DNA of 64,000 bases from JAEUPI01 sp963814435 (GTDB lineage: Bacteria; Pseudomonadota; Gammaproteobacteria; Burkholderiales; Burkholderiaceae_C): NCBI GenBank assembly GCA_963814435.1, contig CAWFCV010000018.1, positions 54,747-118,746 of the forward strand, written 5' to 3'. Of the stretch, positions 10,849 to 18,798 are shown piece by piece. Both the position numbers and the translations under genes were made by a program. The notes beneath the pieces are model-generated. The model was given only the letters and a program-made list of their open reading frames with translations, had not been told where the DNA came from and did no database searches. Each line of letters opens with the position of its first letter. The stretch's first letter is position 1.

Positions 10849-11508
10849 ATGGCCCAGTCGATGACCGATCAATACCTGCAGAACAACCAGCAGTACGCGA
10901 ACGGCAAGCTGCTGCACAAGGCGACCTACCCCGGCGAACAGCCGATCCAGCCGGCCAAGCGCGTGGCCGTCGTGGCCTGCATGGATGCGCGGCTCGACGT
11001 GGAGGACCTGCTCGGCCTGCAGACCGGGGACGCGCACATCATCCGCAATGCCGGCGGCGTGGTCGGCGACGACGCGATCCGCTGCCTGATCATCTCGCAC
11101 CACCTGCTCAACACCAACGAGTTCATCCTGATCCACCACACCCGCTGCGGCATGCTGGCCTTCACCGACGACCTGCTGAAAGCCGGCCTCGAAGGCGACC
11201 CGGCGGCCGAGAAGCTGCTCGGCCAGGCCACGCGGCGCCCCTTCACCAGCTGCAAGGCCTGCGCGTCCACCCCATCGGCGTTCCAGGCCTTCCGCGGCGC
11301 GATCGAGCCGCTCGATGCGCCGCGCGACGGCAAGAACATCGAGCGCCTGCAATGGGACGTGCGCCGCGGCATGTCGGCGATCAAGAATCATCCTTGGCTT
11401 CCCACGAGCGGTCCGGACGCGGTCACGGTGCGCGGGTTCATCTACGACGTCGACAGCGGCAAGCTCGAGGAGGTGAGTTATCCCGGGCCGACGGGCTCGT
11501 TCGGTTGA
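10849..11508 (+). CDS. Beta-class carbonic anhydrase
   Basis: Cytoplasmic zinc enzyme interconverting CO2 and bicarbonate. The 219-residue product shows the beta-class ligands C44 and D46-R48 in CMDARL, RNAGG at 66-70, and H97 and C100 in HHTRCGM. The start ATG 10849 has a near-perfect AGGAGG 6 nt upstream. A stretch around residues 126-142 reads less like the family, and two compensating indels may hide there. It is divergent from gloB with about 145 nt between them. Confidence 0.88.
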   Translation: MAQSMTDQYLQNNQQYANGKLLHKATYPGEQPIQPAKRVAVVACMDARLDVEDLLGLQTGDAHIIRNAGGVVGDDAIRCLIISHHLLNTNEFILIHHTRCGMLAFTDDLLKAGLEGDPAAEKLLGQATRRPFTSCKACASTPSAFQAFRGAIEPLDAPRDGKNIERLQWDVRRGMSAIKNHPWLPTSGPDAVTVRGFIYDVDSGKLEEVSYPGPTGSFG

Positions 11509-11586
11509 GGATCGGCGCCGCCGGCGGCGGCGGCGTGGAGCGCGAACGCAGCGCGTGCGGCTGCGAGGTGCCCACGCGGCGGCACA

Positions 11587-12495
11587 ATGCACCGCATGCG
11601 CTTCGTGCCCGCCGTCCAGCCCGACGCCCCCACCACGCCGACGGCGTGGTGCTTTGCGTTCGTCGAGGGCCAGCTGCTGCTGCCGCAGGACGACGCATCG
11701 ACGCTGGCACCCCACCCGTGGCAGGCCTTCGAGCCGCTGGCCCCGGCACGCCACTACCTCGGCCGGCTCGACGGGCTCGACTGCTGGGCCTTCGCGCTGA
11801 GCGAGGCGCCGCCCGGCTGGCGGCGCCTGCCGCTGCGCGCGGCGATGATGCAGTTCGGCGAGCCGCTGATGGGCGTGGCCGGCCGCGCGGCGCAAGTGCT
11901 GGAGTGGGACCGCGCGCACCGCTACTGCGGCGTCTGCGGCACGCCGACCGAAGCGCACGCCACCGACCGCGCGCGCACCTGCCCGGCTTGCCAGCATGTG
12001 GCCTACCCGCGCCTGAGCCCGGCGATGATGGTGCTGGTGTGGCGCGGGCCGGCGCCGGGCCGCCCCGAGCCGGCCCAGCCCCCGCGGGGGGCAGCGAACG
12101 CAGCGAGCGCGGGGGCTGACGGATACGAGCTGCTGCTGGCCCGCTCACCGCACTACGTGCCGGGCGTGTACAGCGCGCTGGCCGGCTTCGTCGAGGCGGG
12201 CGAGTCGCTGGAGGACTGCGTGCACCGCGAGGTGGCCGAGGAGGTCGGCGTCGAAGTCGCCAATCTGCGCTACTTCGGCAGCCAGAGCTGGCCGTTCCCG
12301 CACAGCCTGATGGTGGCCTACACCGCGCAGTGGGTGCGCGGCGAGATCGTGCCGCAGGCCGGTGAGATCGAGGACGCGCGCTGGTACCCGCTCGACGCGC
12401 TGCCGAAGATCCCGCCGCGCTTCAGCATCTCGGGGCACCTGATTCGCGACACCGCGGCTGCGTTGCGCGACACGGGGACACCCGGCCGATCCTGA
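11587..12495 (+). CDS. nudC: NADH pyrophosphatase NudC with an in-frame palindrome insert
   Basis: Nudix hydrolase that cleaves NAD(H) to NMN(H) and AMP, and can remove NAD caps from RNA. Zinc ribbon cysteines lie at 114, 117, 132 and 135 (CGVCG, CPAC). The Nudix box spans residues 200-222 (GFVEAGESLED to REVAEEVG). The NudC-specific motif appears as SQSWPFPHS at 232-240. The product has 302 residues, longer than usual because about 25 Pro/Ala/Gly-rich residues (157-178) between the zinc ribbon and the Nudix fold are encoded by a palindromic repeat at 12076-12118. The start is ATG 11587; ATG 11596 is an alternative. Confidence 0.9.
   Translation: MHRMRFVPAVQPDAPTTPTAWCFAFVEGQLLLPQDDASTLAPHPWQAFEPLAPARHYLGRLDGLDCWAFALSEAPPGWRRLPLRAAMMQFGEPLMGVAGRAAQVLEWDRAHRYCGVCGTPTEAHATDRARTCPACQHVAYPRLSPAMMVLVWRGPAPGRPEPAQPPRGAANAASAGADGYELLLARSPHYVPGVYSALAGFVEAGESLEDCVHREVAEEVGVEVANLRYFGSQSWPFPHSLMVAYTAQWVRGEIVPQAGEIEDARWYPLDALPKIPPRFSISGHLIRDTAAALRDTGTPGRS
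12076..12118. repeat. REP-like palindrome inside nudC
   Basis: An 11-bp perfect stem (CAGCCCCCGCG at 12076-12086 and its complement at 12108-12118) around a 21-nt loop. It lies in frame inside nudC and encodes a flexible linker. Related intergenic repeats of the form GCGAACGCAGCG also appear near 11530. Confidence 0.7.
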
Positions 12496-12517
12496 ACCCC
12501 AGCGCGCCCGGGCGGGC

Positions 12518-15112
12518 TCAGTGGAACAGCGCCGGACGATCGAGGTGTTGCAGCCAGGGCAGCCGGTTCACCTGGGCCGTCATGTCATCGAGCATCTTGT
12601 CGATCCGCTGCGGCAACAGCGGCCGCGACAGGTGATAGCCCTGCCCGATGGTGCAGCCCATCTGCTGCAACTGCTCCACCTGCGCCGGCGTCTCGATGCC
12701 CTCGGCGATGATCGATTTGCCCAGCGAGTTGCCGAGCAGCACGATCGATTTCACGACCGCAGCCTCGTTCGAGCCGCGCTGCAAATCCGCGATGAACGCG
12801 CGGTCGATCTTCAGGCTGTTCACCGGCAGGCTCGACAGATGCCGCAACGACGAGTAGCCGGTGCCGAAATCGTCGACGCTCAGGCCGATGCCCAGGCGGC
12901 GGATCTCGGTCAACATGGTCAGTGCGCCCTCCAGGCGCTCCATCAGGATGTTCTCGGTGAGCTCCAGCGTCAGGTGTTGCGGCTGCAGGTGCGCCTCGAC
13001 GATGGCCGAGGTGACGCGCGCCACGAACCCCGGGTGGGTGATGTCGTGGCCCGACACATTGACGTGCATGATCAGTTCGGCGAACGCCTTGTCGCGCTGC
13101 TGCCATTGCCGCAGCTGCGCGCATGCGGTGCGCAGCACGAAGTCGGTCAGCGGCACGATCAAGCCGGCATCCTCGGCCACGTCGATGAAGGTCAGCGGCG
13201 GCACGGCGCCGAATTCGGCGTGGTTCCAACGCGTCAGTGCCTCGAAGCCGGTGACGCGGCCCGAGGTGAGGTCGAAGATCGGCTGGTAGACGACCGCCAT
13301 CTGCCCCTCGGCCAGCGCGCGACGCAGGTCACCCTCCAGCCTGAGGCGGTGCGACACCTCGGTGTGCAGCGCCGTGTCGAACATCGCGTAGCGGGCCTTG
13401 CCGGTCGACTTGGCTTTGTACATCGCGGTATCGGCGTCGCGCAGCATGTCGGCCGGCGTCGCATAGCCGAGGTTGCTGAACGTGATGCCGATGCTCGCGC
13501 TGGTGTTGATGTCGATGCCGCCGACGTGGAACGGCTGCCGCAGCGACGCCATCAGGCGCTCGGCCAGCGGCACCACCGCGCGCTCGCTGCCCGCGTCCTG
13601 AGCCAGCACCGCGAACTCGTCGCCGCCGAGCCGCGCCACGGTGTCACCCGGGCGCATGTGCTCCTGGATGCGCCGCGCCACCTGCACCAGGAACTCGTCG
13701 CCCACCGCGTGCCCGAGGCTGTCGTTAATCAGCTTGAAGCGGTCGAAGTCCAGGAACATCAGCGCGAAGTGCCGCTTCGGGTCGGCCTTGGCGCCGTCGA
13801 GCGCAAGGCCGAGGTGTTCATGAAAACGGCGGCGGTTCGGCAGGCCGGTCAGGCTGTCGTGGAACGCGATGTGGTGCAACCCGGCCTCGGCCTGGCGGCG
13901 CCCCGTGATGTCCTGCACCTGCAGGATCAGGCAGGGTGCGGCCGAATCGATCTCCGAGAACAGGCTGCCATGCACCGCCGCCCAGACCTCGGCGCCGGTG
14001 CGGTGACACAGCCGCAGATCCACGGCAAAGGACTGGTTGTGCTGCGCTTTCAACTGGGTCATCTGAGCGTCCAGTGCGCCAGCGTCACCGGGCTGGACGA
14101 AGTCGCTGAACTGGTGCTGCACCACCGGGTCGTCGGTGTCGACGCCCAGCAGCGTGCGCAGCGCCGCATTCACCTGCAGCACGCGCCCTTCGAACGACAC
14201 CAGCGCCATGCCGATCGACGCGTGCGTGAACGCGCTGTGGAATCGCCGCTCGCTCAGCTCGAGCTGACGCATGTGGTGGGCGGCCTGTTCCGCTTCGCGC
14301 TCGATGGCCTCGAGCTGGCTCTTGCGCGCGCGCTCGTCCACCTCCTGCTGGCGGAAGAAGTAGTGCAGCGTGGTCAGCAACATGCCGATGATCGGCGCGG
14401 CCGCCATCAGCACACCGATGCCCGATTGCTGGAAGGTCAGGAACAGCAGGCATGCCACCGAGGCGCTGCCGGCAAAGGTGATGCCGACCCAGCCGAAATT
14501 GCCGAACAACTCGCGCGCCGTGGGCCACTGATTGCGCTTGAGGTACGGCACCGCCGTGATCAGCACGGTGTTCATCATGAAGTAGATGACGGCGCAGACC
14601 ATGGTCGCCACCAGCAGCATCGCAGCGTTGTACAGACCCCAGCCCCGTGCGGCCGCGACGACTGCATGCAGCAGCGAACCCGCGCCGAACATCGCGATGC
14701 TGGCCATCGCCGGGCTGACGATGCGGCTGGTCCAGCGCTTGGACGTGCGCCACGAGCCGATCAACCCTTCGCCGGCAGCGGCCAGCGTGGCGGCGGCCGG
14801 CCCATGCAACAGCAGCAGCAGAAAGATGAAGATCTCGCCGGCGGCGAACGAGTTCGTCGAACGCGGCACCCGCACCGGAAAGAAGCCCGCCAGCATCGCG
14901 ATCACCGCGCCGATGAGCACCTGCACCAGATCGGCCGTCGGCAGGGCCAGCAACGTGCGCACAGCGTACGCGAAGACCACCGCGCCCAGCAGCACCACGA
15001 ACCACCAGTACATCGTGGCCTTGCGGTTGTAGTCCGGCATCAGTGCACGATGCAGGCGCAGCCACCATGCGCTCTTCGCTTCGTCCGCGGCGGGTGTCTG
15101 CTGGGGGATCAT
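12518..15112 (-). CDS. Membrane-bound PAS-GGDEF-EAL cyclic-di-GMP protein
   Basis: Cyclic-di-GMP turnover protein of about 864 residues, intact. The N-terminal 270 residues hold about seven membrane helices (a sensory MASE-like region), followed by a short coiled segment and a PAS domain (about 285-405). The GGDEF domain has an intact active site at 496-500 and an RxxD inhibitory site (RPGD) five residues before it. The EAL domain has EAL at 624-626, DDFGTGYSSL and EGIET. All key residues for both synthesis and hydrolysis are present, so bifunctionality is possible. ATG 15112 is preferred to TTG 15145, although neither has a strong ribosome binding site. Confidence 0.92.
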   Translation of the reverse strand: MIPQQTPAADEAKSAWWLRLHRALMPDYNRKATMYWWFVVLLGAVVFAYAVRTLLALPTADLVQVLIGAVIAMLAGFFPVRVPRSTNSFAAGEIFIFLLLLLHGPAAATLAAAGEGLIGSWRTSKRWTSRIVSPAMASIAMFGAGSLLHAVVAAARGWGLYNAAMLLVATMVCAVIYFMMNTVLITAVPYLKRNQWPTARELFGNFGWVGITFAGSASVACLLFLTFQQSGIGVLMAAAPIIGMLLTTLHYFFRQQEVDERARKSQLEAIEREAEQAAHHMRQLELSERRFHSAFTHASIGMALVSFEGRVLQVNAALRTLLGVDTDDPVVQHQFSDFVQPGDAGALDAQMTQLKAQHNQSFAVDLRLCHRTGAEVWAAVHGSLFSEIDSAAPCLILQVQDITGRRQAEAGLHHIAFHDSLTGLPNRRRFHEHLGLALDGAKADPKRHFALMFLDFDRFKLINDSLGHAVGDEFLVQVARRIQEHMRPGDTVARLGGDEFAVLAQDAGSERAVVPLAERLMASLRQPFHVGGIDINTSASIGITFSNLGYATPADMLRDADTAMYKAKSTGKARYAMFDTALHTEVSHRLRLEGDLRRALAEGQMAVVYQPIFDLTSGRVTGFEALTRWNHAEFGAVPPLTFIDVAEDAGLIVPLTDFVLRTACAQLRQWQQRDKAFAELIMHVNVSGHDITHPGFVARVTSAIVEAHLQPQHLTLELTENILMERLEGALTMLTEIRRLGIGLSVDDFGTGYSSLRHLSSLPVNSLKIDRAFIADLQRGSNEAAVVKSIVLLGNSLGKSIIAEGIETPAQVEQLQQMGCTIGQGYHLSRPLLPQRIDKMLDDMTAQVNRLPWLQHLDRPALFH

Positions 15113-15476
15113 GGTGGCGGTCTGCCGGTCGGGCCCTGTGTGCAATTGTTAAGAAGCGCCTGAGTCCTTGTGCGTGCGTATTACCGGATCCGGCACTTAC
15201 CTGCGGCCCTATTGCGCGGCGCCGATCGATGGATCACTTGCGCACAATGAGCCACAGATCGTCTTCGACGCTGCGCACGCGAACTTGAGACCAGCTCGCG
15301 ATCGCATGTTGCAGAGTGCACCGACGCGGCAGCCGCGCGTGGCGGGTTCGTGTCGCCCGCGTGGCTGGTCATCACCCCAACAGCGAAGGCCGGCACACCC
15401 GATGCGGGCTCGCCGGCCTTTCTTGTGGCGCAGCGGTCGCTGCGCGGCGTTCTTCAGCCGGGTGCTGGGCTGCCGC
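15113..15476. other. Intergenic region with no gene seen
   Basis: About 360 bases between the GGDEF-EAL gene and the hexapeptide-repeat gene tail. No start-supported frame with family resemblance was seen. The only clear element is the hairpin at 15386-15420. The left part should hold the promoter of the GGDEF-EAL gene, but no convincing -35/-10 pair was picked out. Confidence 0.5.
15386..15420. terminator. Hairpin terminator
   Basis: A 9-bp perfect stem (AAGGCCGGC at 15386-15394, complement at 15412-15420) with an inner CCCG/CGGG pairing in the loop, followed on the plus strand by TCTT. It lies about 57 nt past the stop of the minus-strand hexapeptide-repeat gene, so it probably ends that transcript. 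The pyrimidine tail fits the plus direction better, so it may act both ways. Confidence 0.6.
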
Positions 15477-15690
15477 TCATGGCTCGCCCAACACCAGGCC
15501 TTCGCTGAGCACCAGGCCCTCACTGAGCACCAGGCCTTCGCTCAGCACGATGCCTTCGCTGAGCACGATGCCTTCGCTCAACACGATGCCCTCGCTCAAC
15601 ACGATGCCCTCGCTCAGCACGATGCCCTCGCTGAGCACGATGCCTTCGCTCAGCACGATGCCGCTGCCGCTGACCAGCCAGCTCGACAGC
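15477..15690 (-). CDS. C-terminal tail of a GIVLSE hexapeptide-repeat protein (5' part lost at junction)
   Basis: The last ~70 codons of a gene whose product ends TTLSSWLVSGSG followed by about ten copies of the hexapeptide GIVLSE/GLVLSE and a final GLVLGEP stop. Upstream of about 15,690 the frame leads into unrelated sequence (moxR in a different frame), so the true 5' part is missing. Tails with similar short repeats occur on some secreted S8-family proteases, and TTLSSWLVSGS would fit such a tail, but that is inference. It is assigned to block 1. Confidence 0.5.
15491..15660. repeat. Tandem 18-bp repeat, about ten copies
   Basis: Roughly ten head-to-tail copies of an 18-bp unit (CAGCACGATGCCTTCGCT and variants, with T/C and G/C changes at fixed places). 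On the minus strand each unit encodes GIVLSE. The three copies at the left edge read CACCAGGCC, which gives GLVLSE. Variation between copies is mostly at third codon positions, as expected for a translated array under selection. Confidence 0.85.
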
Positions 15691-16183
15691 GTCGTGCCTC
15701 CGGGAGCGGATACGTGCCCTCGTACTCGATCGGGTTCTGCGTCGCGAGCACGAGGAACGGGCGCTCGAGCGCATGCGTGACCCCGTCGATCGACACCTGC
15801 CGCTCCTGCATCGCCTCGAGCAGCGCAGCCTGCGTCTTCGGCGGCGCCCGGTTGATCTCGTCCGCCAGCAGGATGTTCGTGAAGATCGGGCCGGCCCGGA
15901 ACTCGAATGCCGCGTCCCGCTGGTTCCAGATGGACGAGCCCGTCACGTCGGACGGCAGCAGGTCCGGGGTGAACTGGACCCGGGAGAAACGGAGCCCGGT
16001 GACGTCCGCGAACGACCGCGCCGTGAGCGTCTTCGCGAGCCCCGGGACATCCTCGAGGAGGACGTGGCCGTCGGCGAGCATCCCGGCGAGGATCAGCTCG
16101 AGCCGGTCGCGCTTGCCGACGATCGCCCGCTCGACCTCGTCCAGGATCGCGGCGCCCTGGTCGGCGAGCTCGTTCAGCTCCAC
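15691..16183 (-). CDS. MoxR-family AAA+ ATPase, truncated at the junction
   Basis: AAA+ ATPase of the MoxR type, which usually acts as a chaperone maturing other proteins. Visible: Walker A in EDVPGLAKT, the MoxR segment FSRVQFTPDLLPSDVTGS, Walker B LLADEINRAPPKTQAALLEAM, and sensor 1 LATQNPIEYEGTYPLPEA. Family members continue QLDRF here, but the sequence instead runs into the hexapeptide-repeat gene. About 150 C-terminal residues (the lid domain) are therefore missing. The start is GTG 16183, inside the end of the upstream gene. A truncation exactly at a change of genome style points to a mis-join. Confidence 0.85.
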
Positions 16184-16693
16184 GCGAGCCGTTCCAGGTC
16201 GTCGACCGCGCGCTCGACCGACGCGATGGGGATCCCGGGCGCCGTGCGGTCGGACGGGGCCGGGCGATCGGGCCGCACGAGCTCCCAGACGGTCGGGCCG
16301 AGCAGCTCCTCCGCCCGGTCGGGGCGGCGCTCCAGGTCGACCCCGCGCCGGAGCAGGAGACCTGTCGAGATCGTGAGGAGGAGCGGTCGGAGGCGGAAAT
16401 GGACGTCGAACGCCGTCCCCGCCGCGAGCGCGACCTCACGCTCCACGCGGGCAAGGGTCGCGGGCCGGGCGCGGGCCGGGACGGCAGGAGCAAATGCCGC
16501 GTCGAAGCGTGACGCGCGCCTCGGGACGGCGTGCCGCAGCCGTCCGATCGCGAGCGCCGAGCGCGAGCGCGAGCACGACCGCGAGCCACACGTGCCCGAT
16601 CAGCGCGGCGTGCTCGGGTGCGCCGATCAGCGCGACGACCGCCCAGAAGCTCGCCATCACGCCCGCGGCGATGGTGCGATCGACCCGGCTCAC
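16174..16693 (-). CDS. Membrane protein of a MoxR operon, unknown function (one frameshift)
   Basis: About 172 residues. Two hydrophobic segments near the N-terminus (TIAAGVMASFWAVVALIGA and HVWLAVVLALALGA) are followed by a soluble C-terminal part ending SVERAVDDLERLAWS. One indel near 16495 joins the two frames. GTG 16693 overlaps the stop of the DUF4129 gene (GTGA), and the end overlaps the moxR start by 10 nt, so the three genes form one operon. I do not recognise the family. Its position suggests a partner of the MoxR/DUF4129 system. Confidence 0.6.
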
Positions 16694-17605
16694 GCGGCCG
16701 CCCCGGCCAGCTCGGCCTCGCGCGCGGCGTCGGCCGCCGCGATCTCGTCCTGCACCCGCTCGAGCACGTCGATCGCCTCGTCCTTCATCTCGGGACGCAC
16801 ATCGTGCCCCGAGAAGCGGGCCCACGCGAAGAGAGCCGTGAGCCTTCCCGCCGCCCGGGGTGACACGGCGATCTCGTGGAGCACGCGCCCCAGGTACTCC
16901 TCCGGCGCCTCGGACGGCCCCCGGGGCAGCCCGGAGGCGGCGAGTGCCCGTTCCATGCGGGCATACGCACCGATCACGGCCCGCCGAGGGTCCTGCTCGG
17001 CACGGAGGTCGTCGAGCGTGATCGCGAGCACGTCCGCGAGCGCCTCCCGGGGCGTCGCCTGCGCCGGCGTCCGCGCCGAGCGGCTACCTCGGACGGAGAG
17101 CCACCAGGCGAGCGCCGCGAGGCCCGCGAGAACGGTGACGCCGACCACGGGCCAGACGGCGAACTCGGGCTCGTAGCGGGGGGAAGAGCCGTCGCCGGAT
17201 CCCGCGCCGGGAGCGTCCTGGGAGCGACCGAGGGAGCGGAGCCGCGAGCCCCCGCTCCCGACGAGCCCGCGCGCGATCAGGGCGAACAGCGCCACCGTGA
17301 CCACGAACGTGATCACCGATCGCACGGGGCTGCGGCGCTTCCGCTCGGGGCCGTCGGCGCGTGTAACGGCCGAAGAACGAGAGCATCACCGCGACGAGGA
17401 CCGTGCACACCACCATCGCGACGACGAACAGGCTGAGCACGGCGTCGAGCAGGCCCTCCGAGGGCCGGTGCGCCTCGATGCTCCCGCTGGGCGCCGAGCC
17501 GCTGGAGGCGACCGCGACCACCGCGACGAGGGCGACGACCGCCACGCCGACGACCCGAGGGTCCGCCCGGCCGACCCGCCCCGCCGCGCGCGCGTTAGCG
17601 TCCAT
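16690..17605 (-). CDS. DUF4129 membrane protein (one frameshift)
   Basis: About 305 residues with three membrane segments (VVGVAVVALVAVVAVASSG, LLDAVLSLFVVAMVVCTVLV, VWPVVGVTVLAGLAALAWWL) and a C-terminal DUF4129 domain recognisable by AVIGAYARMERALAASGLPR and EAPEEYLGRVL. DUF4129 proteins accompany MoxR ATPases, DUF58 proteins and transglutaminases in actinobacteria; their biochemical role is not established. An indel near 17360 joins the N-terminal part (start ATG 17605) to the rest. It is first in the operon and divergent from folP. Confidence 0.75.
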
Positions 17606-17610
17606 GTCCG

Positions 17611-18446
17611 ATGAGACGAGCCACGGTCGACGAATCGTTGGCCGCGCCCCACGGTGATGGGGATCGTCAACGTCACGCCCGACAGCTTCTCGGACGGCGG
17701 GACGTACGCGTCGGCTGCCGACGCAGTCGGGGCGGCGCGGCGGATGCTGGCCGACGGCGCGGCGCTGGTCGACGTCGGCGGCGAGTCGACGCGTCCGGGC
17801 GCCGAGGCCGTGACCGTCGACGAGGAGCTCCGCCGTGTGGTTCCGGTGCTGGAAGGGCTCGCGGGCAGTCCGTTCTCGATCGACACGTCGCGTGCGGACG
17901 TCGCGCGCAGGGCGGTCGCCCTCGGCGCGACCATGGTCAACGACATCAGCGCGCTGCGCGCGCGACCCGGAGCTCGCCGGCGTGGTCTCCGAGGCGGGCG
18001 TCGAGCTCTGCCTGATGCACATGCAGGGGGAGCCTCGCACGATGCAGGTCGCGCCGCACTACGGCGACGTCGTCTCCGAGGTGGCCGCGTTCCTCGAGGA
18101 GCGACTCGCCTTCGCGGTGGCCGCGGGGATCGCGGAGGAGAGAGTCTGCCTCGATCCGGGGATCGGCTTCGGGAAGACGCCCGACCAGAACCTCGAGCTC
18201 GTGCGGCGGCTCGACCGGATCGTCGCGATCGGCCGGCCCGTGCTGGTCGGCCTCTCGCGCAAGTCGACGCTCGCACGCGTCGTCGCCGGGCCGGACGCCC
18301 GCGTCGGCACCGACGCCTCCTCGGTCGGCGCCGCCGTCGCCGCCTTCGACAGAGGCGCGACGCTGTTCCGCGTGCACGACGTGCGCTCCCACGTCGAGGC
18401 ACTCGCGGCCGCCGCCGCCGTGGAGCGGGGTACGTTGCCCGCGTGA
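17611..18446 (+). CDS. folP: Dihydropteroate synthase (frameshifts)
   Basis: Folate pathway enzyme joining p-aminobenzoate to 6-hydroxymethyl-dihydropterin pyrophosphate, the sulfonamide target. Signatures: MGIVNVTPDSFSDGG, VDVGGESTRPGA, SIDTSRADVA, a DPGIGFGK loop and LVGLSRKSTL. Two indels are needed: one extra C near 17648, and one near 17965. The ATG at 17611 is the best start once the first indel is corrected (MRRATVDESLAAPTVMG). A TAGCGT hexamer at 17596 lies 9 nt before it. The stop overlaps the folB start (GTGA). Confidence 0.9.
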
Positions 18447-18798
18447 CGATCGAGCTGCAGGGCATCGAGCTCCACGCGTTCCACGGCGTGCTGGAGCACG
18501 AGCGGCGCGAGGGTCAGCGGTTCCTCGTCGACCTCGAGCTCGACCTCGCCGACACGAGCGCGGCGTCGACCGACCGCATCGAGGACGCCGTCGACTACCG
18601 GGATGTCGTGGCGACCGTCGTGGACGTCGCAGAGGGGCGCGCCTATCACCTCCTCGAGGCGCTCGCGGCGGCGCGTCGCCGACGCCCTCGTCGACGGCTA
18701 TCCCGGTCACACGCGTGCGTGTCCGCGTCCGGAAGCCCGACGTCGTCCTGCCGCGCTCCGTCGAGCACGCGGCGGTGGTCGTCGAGCGGCTCGTCTAG
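18443..18798 (+). CDS. folB: Dihydroneopterin aldolase (frameshifts)
   Basis: Folate enzyme cleaving dihydroneopterin to 6-hydroxymethyl-dihydropterin. It shows the N-terminal motif IELHAFHGVLEHERREGQRF, VDYRDVV and AYHLLEALAA. After indels near 18670 and 18705 it continues VADALVDGYPVTRVRVRVRKP and ends VVVERLV. The corrected length is about 118 residues, as usual. GTG 18443 overlaps the folP stop, so it is coupled to folP. The 3' end meets the convergent subtilase gene. Confidence 0.88.

Noticed and set aside
12521..15163. An 880-codon open frame on the plus strand opposite the GGDEF-EAL gene
   Set aside because: It is the antisense shadow of a well-supported gene in GC-rich DNA; it has no family motif and a His/Arg/Gln-rich composition.
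15491..15660. Regular array that might be a CRISPR
   Set aside because: Units are 18 bp, contiguous and without spacers, and they encode a clean hexapeptide repeat; no cas genes nearby.
15477..16183. A genuine MoxR protein with a hexapeptide-repeat tail
   Set aside because: The tail is in another frame, replaces the essential lid domain, and coincides with a change of genome style.
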